Assembly: GCA_011620245.1 (NCBI GenBank)
Contig: WOZN01000043.1
Coordinates: 1 to 8,773 of the forward strand
Direction of reading: 5' to 3'
Length of the DNA: 8,773 bases
Source of the DNA: Acidovorax sp.
GTDB lineage: Bacteria; Pseudomonadota; Gammaproteobacteria; Burkholderiales; Burkholderiaceae_C
Positions within the stretch are counted from its first letter, which is position 1, and each line of letters starts with the position of its first letter. The notes under the pieces are model-generated. The model was not told the origin of the DNA. It worked only from the letters and a program-made list of their open reading frames with translations, and made no database searches. Made by a program: the position numbers and the translations under genes. Positions 6,389 through 8,773 of this stretch are shown here, in pieces.

Positions 6389-6997
6389 TTACTTGAGCAG
6401 GCCTTCGGCCTTCATCGTTGCCTGTACGGCGGGGCGTGCGGCCACGCGCGCCTGGAAGGCGCTGAGGTGGGTCAGGCCCGAGAGGTCGAGGCCCACGAAT
6501 CCGGCCCAGTTGGCTACGGTGAACAGGTAGCCGTCGGCCACGGTGAACTGCTCGCCCATCAGGTAGGGCTTGCCCGCAAGCTGGCCATCCACCCACTGCA
6601 GGCGCTTGAGCAGTTTCTCGCGCGCCATGGCCTTGTATTCCTCGGGGGTGGCCGGGTTGAACAGCGGGCTAAAGCTCTGGTGGATTTCGGTGCCTATGAA
6701 GCTGAGCCATTCCTGCAGGTGGTAGCGCTCCATGGTGCCGTTGGCCGGGGCGAGTTTCTTTTCCGGAACGCGATCGGCGATGTACTGCACGATGGCCGGG
6801 CCTTCGCGCAGGCGCTCGCCGTTGTCCAGTTCAAGCAGCGGCACGTAGCCCAGCGGGTTGATGCTGTAGTAGTCGGTGCCGTCCTGCAGCTTGTGGCTTT
6901 GGGTGCTGACCAGCACGAGGGTGCAGGCCAGGCCGGCTTCGTGCAGGGCGATATGGGGCGACAGGGAGCAGGCGCCGGGCGAGTAATAGAGCTTCAT
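6389..6997 (-). CDS. gstA: Beta-class glutathione S-transferase
   Basis: This 202-residue cytosolic enzyme conjugates glutathione to electrophiles. The N-terminal thioredoxin-like domain starts MKLYYSPGACSLSPHIALHE, with Cys10, the mixed-disulfide cysteine of beta-class enzymes. The cis-proline segment NPLGYVPLLEL and the gamma-glutamyl-binding EGPAIVQYIAD follow. The C-terminal all-helical domain includes EWLSFIGTEIHQSFSPLFNP and the N-capping FTVADGYLFTV. It closely resembles E. coli GstA in length and motif order. An in-frame start exists farther upstream at 7108, but the ATG at 6997 has AAGGA about 7 bases upstream and gives the correct family N-terminus; the extension would run into insertion-sequence DNA. 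The truncated insertion sequence begins about 70 bases upstream, so the promoter region is close to a rearrangement junction. Confidence 0.93.
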   Translation of the reverse strand: MKLYYSPGACSLSPHIALHEAGLACTLVLVSTQSHKLQDGTDYYSINPLGYVPLLELDNGERLREGPAIVQYIADRVPEKKLAPANGTMERYHLQEWLSFIGTEIHQSFSPLFNPATPEEYKAMAREKLLKRLQWVDGQLAGKPYLMGEQFTVADGYLFTVANWAGFVGLDLSGLTHLSAFQARVAARPAVQATMKAEGLLK

Positions 6998-7034
6998 GGA
7001 TAAATCCTTGTGAACAATCGGAAGGGGAGGTCCA

Positions 7035-7064
7035 ATGTTATGCGCTGCGCCTGTTTTTTGCCAT
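7035..7064 (-). promoter_or_regulatory. Possible gstA promoter next to the IS junction
   Basis: On the minus strand ATGGCA (7064-7059), an 18-bp spacer and TAACAT (7040-7035) resemble sigma-70 -35 and -10 boxes, with 4 of 6 matches each. The site is 38 bases from the gstA ATG and ends just before the likely insertion-sequence breakpoint near 7067. The match is weak. Confidence 0.3.
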
Positions 7065-8036
7065 TTACTGGGCACCGTCTGTCTGGATGGCACCAAGATC
7101 CACGCCAACGCCTCGCGCCACAGCGCACTCTCGCACGGTCACATCGTCAAGCTCGAAACCCGCCTCCAGCAGGAAGTCCAGGAACTATTGGCTCTGGCAG
7201 ATGCCGCCGACACGGCCAATATCCCGGACGGCATGAGCCTGCCCAAAGAACTCCAACTGCGCGAAGACCGGCTCGCCGCCATGGCAGCGGCCAAGGCCAA
7301 GATTGCTGCGCGCGCAGCCGAGCGCCATGCCCGGGAAAAAGCCGAGTTTGACGAGAAGATGAGCCAACGTCAGGCCAGGGAAAAAGAGACCGGGAAAAAG
7401 ATTCGCGGCAAGGCACCCAAGCCCCCTGAGCCTGGCATCAAAGACAGCGACCAGATCAACCTGACCGACGAAGAGTCCCGCATCATGCCGATAGCCGGTG
7501 GCGGCTTTGAGCAGTGCTACAACGCACAAGCGGCAGTGGATGCCCAAACCATGCTGGTGGTGGCCACCACCCTGACGCAAGCAACCAACGACAAACAGCA
7601 AGTTCAGCCGATGATCAAAGTCCTGCAGGAGCAAGCCCCCCAGCTCGGTGATGTCCAGACCCTGATTGCCGACACAGGCTACTGCACCCAGAACAATATC
7701 AAAGCCTGCGTGGATGCCAGGATCGACCCCTTGCTGTGCGTGGCTCGCCAGGACCATCACCCGCACTGGCGGGAGCGCTTTACGGAGCCAGCCGCGTTGA
7801 CTGAGGATGCCACACCGATGCAAACCATGGCTCACCGACTGGTGACGAAAGCAGGCCGGGCGGCATACGCCATGCGCAAACAAACGGTGGAGCCGGTCTT
7901 TGGCATCATCAAGTCAGTGATGGGGTTCAGGCAGTTTTCTTTGCGTGGATTGCACAAAGTCACCGGTGAATGGAATCTGGTTTGCCTGGCCTGGAATGTC
8001 AAGCGCATGGCCGTACTGCGTCCAAAAGCTGGATGA
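7035..8036 (+). pseudogene. IS1182-family transposase lacking its N-terminus
   Basis: The 333-codon frame has the DDE catalytic triad of the family: Asp18 in CLDGTKIHANAS, Asp213 in LIADTGYC, and Glu286 in QTVEPVFGIIKSVMGFRQFS. Between the first two lies the charged, probably coiled-coil insertion (about 75-130) and then the core strand EQCYNAQAAVDAQ. Family members are usually well over 400 residues, so roughly the first 120-150 residues, with the DNA-binding part, are gone. The first dozen residues (MLCAAPVFCHL) come from gstA upstream DNA. By chance a strong ribosome-binding-like GGGGAGG stands 5 bases before the ATG at 7035, so a truncated protein may be made. It is not expected to move the element, as one end is also missing. 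Confidence 0.85.
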
Positions 8037-8155
8037 GGGGGGAGAAATCCTGCAAAAAAGCCAAAAAAACCGGAAATCGATTCAAAACTGCCTGTTATTT
8101 AAGCAACCCCGAGATCGGTCAGATTTTTGAACTGCTGAGTCCGACAGGCTGCTAG
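7067..8155 (+). mobile_element. 5'-truncated IS1182-family insertion sequence
   Basis: The element includes the transposase remnant and a right end. AACTGCTGAGTCCGACAGG followed by CTGCTAG (8130-8155) resembles terminal repeats of this family as I recall them (TAGCAGCCTGTCGGAC read inward). The left end and the first part of the transposase are missing: family-like sequence begins at LGTVCLDGTKIHANAS, around 7067, next to gstA upstream DNA. A CTAG at 8152-8155 marks the probable outer edge. Exact boundaries are estimated. Confidence 0.7.
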
Positions 8156-8275
8156 CGAGTGCCGACTTGCCTGGATACGTTGGAAAGAATATTGATCTAA
8201 ATTTTTAAAGCATTAAAGTCGACATAGATGCAGATTTATTTTAACGCTGCAAAAAAATTTTTGTCGACGATACAG
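8156..8275. other. AT-rich non-coding stretch with GTCGACA inverted repeat
   Basis: I see no gene here. GTCGACA (8218-8224) and TGTCGAC (8262-8268) form an inverted repeat, with GCAG and CTGC nested inside and A/T runs between. It starts right after the insertion-sequence end and ends at the stop codon of the orphan gene. Base composition changes sharply from the GC-rich DNA to the left. Confidence 0.5.
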
Positions 8276-8674
8276 TTACGATTGCCAGAATGTTTGCAAA
8301 TCAATCACCCTAAAGGATTTATCCGTGAAGCAGTCTGCGGTGAATGTTTGAGAGCTTCCAGATACTCTAGCAAGGATTCTTTTTTCGTATCCAGTGCTTG
8401 TTTCTGAAAAAAACTCAAAACCACCGTTTAGTTCGCCGGTGGCTGTCCTTCCGCCTAACCAATCAAGAACTCTAGCGCCATTGTCGTTTACTACTCTTTC
8501 TGTTGCTGCTCTACAAGCAGCATTGACTTGTGTTCCTATGGCTGACTTTTTATCTAGCTCTTTGTCGATGACTTCCATTTTTTTCTGGAATACGATTTTC
8601 TGATCTTCGTCGATTTTATTCGTGAAATGGACAATGGCCCCAATGATTATAACGATAATTATTAGTATTTTCAT
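8276..8674 (-). CDS. Small membrane-anchored or secreted protein of unknown function
   Basis: This 132-residue protein begins MKILIIIVIIIGAIVHF, a hydrophobic segment that could be a signal anchor or uncleaved signal peptide (no clear signal-peptidase site). A charged helical stretch (about 19-45) follows, then a globular part with GGFEFFSETSTGYEKRILAR and two cysteines (Cys54, Cys115) that could form a disulfide outside the cytosol. The ATG at 8674 is preceded by GAGGGAG at very short spacing. A coding frame is supported by length, ribosome site and protein-like composition, although the codon use is AT-rich, unlike every other gene here. I do not recognise the family. Position beside an insertion-sequence remnant and low GC suggest acquired DNA, such as a prophage or island cargo gene. 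Confidence 0.7.
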   Translation of the reverse strand: MKILIIIVIIIGAIVHFTNKIDEDQKIVFQKKMEVIDKELDKKSAIGTQVNAACRAATERVVNDNGARVLDWLGGRTATGELNGGFEFFSETSTGYEKRILARVSGSSQTFTADCFTDKSFRVIDLQTFWQS

Positions 8675-8773
8675 TACTCCCTCTTTCCATTTGCATAGAT
8701 AGCGTTGCCGTCATGCTTTTGAATTCTCAAATTTGCATGGTTTCAAATTTGGCTCAGAAGTCTGTATTAAATG
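8675..8773. promoter_or_regulatory. Upstream region of the orphan gene with paired TCAAATTTG sites
   Basis: TCAAATTTG occurs at 8727-8735 and 8743-8751, 16 bases apart, each containing the palindrome CAAATTTG. This is suited to a regulator binding on nearly the same DNA face. No convincing -35/-10 pair was found. The rest of the stretch to the window edge is AT-rich and without a recognisable gene. Confidence 0.3.

Noticed and set aside
6314..7003. Plus-strand frame across gstA
   Set aside because: It is the antisense shadow of a complete beta-class glutathione S-transferase.
1..8773. CRISPR array, tRNA or rRNA
   Set aside because: No regularly spaced repeats, cloverleaf-like segments or rRNA-like stretches were seen.

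Overview
The window looks like chromosome of a high-GC betaproteobacterium, most likely a member of the Comamonadaceae (Acidovorax/Comamonas-like). The basis is GC-rich coding sequence with strong G/C third positions, protein sequences of that flavour, and two copies of the short hairpin repeat with a TATAGC/GCGCTT...AAGCGC core that I recall as common between Comamonadaceae genes. The genus call is inference.

Left third (1-3099) is a copper-efflux locus. Two divergent transcription units share a 145-bp control region. To the right is copA, a Cu(I)-exporting P1B-ATPase. To the left (minus strand) are copZ, a small CxxC metallochaperone, and a cueR/MerR-type regulator whose ATG overlaps the copZ stop. 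The shared region carries two matching CueR-type operators, one per direction, each beginning with TTGAC; the copA one has the 19-bp promoter spacer typical of MerR-family control. The cueR gene itself is broken by a premature stop, two compensating small deletions and an internal loss of about 55 codons. The locus therefore has intact operators but no working local regulator. CopA carries an unusual in-frame insertion just before its GDGVND hinge motif.

Middle (3212-4867) is a membrane chemoreceptor (MCP), followed by a repeat-derived stem-loop with a T-run that can serve as its terminator. Right of it, on the minus strand, are two electrophile/xenobiotic detoxification genes: an Old Yellow Enzyme family reductase (nemA-like, 5010-6113) and a beta-class glutathione S-transferase (gstA-like, 6389-6997). 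A perfect nested palindrome separates the convergent MCP and nemA genes. The nemA upstream region holds a C(UUCG)G hairpin and a 9-bp inverted repeat.

Right end (about 7067-8155) is a 5'-truncated IS1182-family insertion sequence keeping the catalytic DDE residues and the right terminal repeat. Past it the DNA becomes AT-rich and holds one small orphan gene (8276-8674, minus) for a membrane-anchored or secreted protein of unknown function, which suggests foreign DNA.

I see no tRNA, rRNA or CRISPR array, and no multi-gene system that looks wholly undescribed. The most interesting points are the operator/regulator mismatch at the copper locus, the apparently leaderless copA, the repeat inserted in the CopA P-domain, and the AT-rich segment at the right edge.
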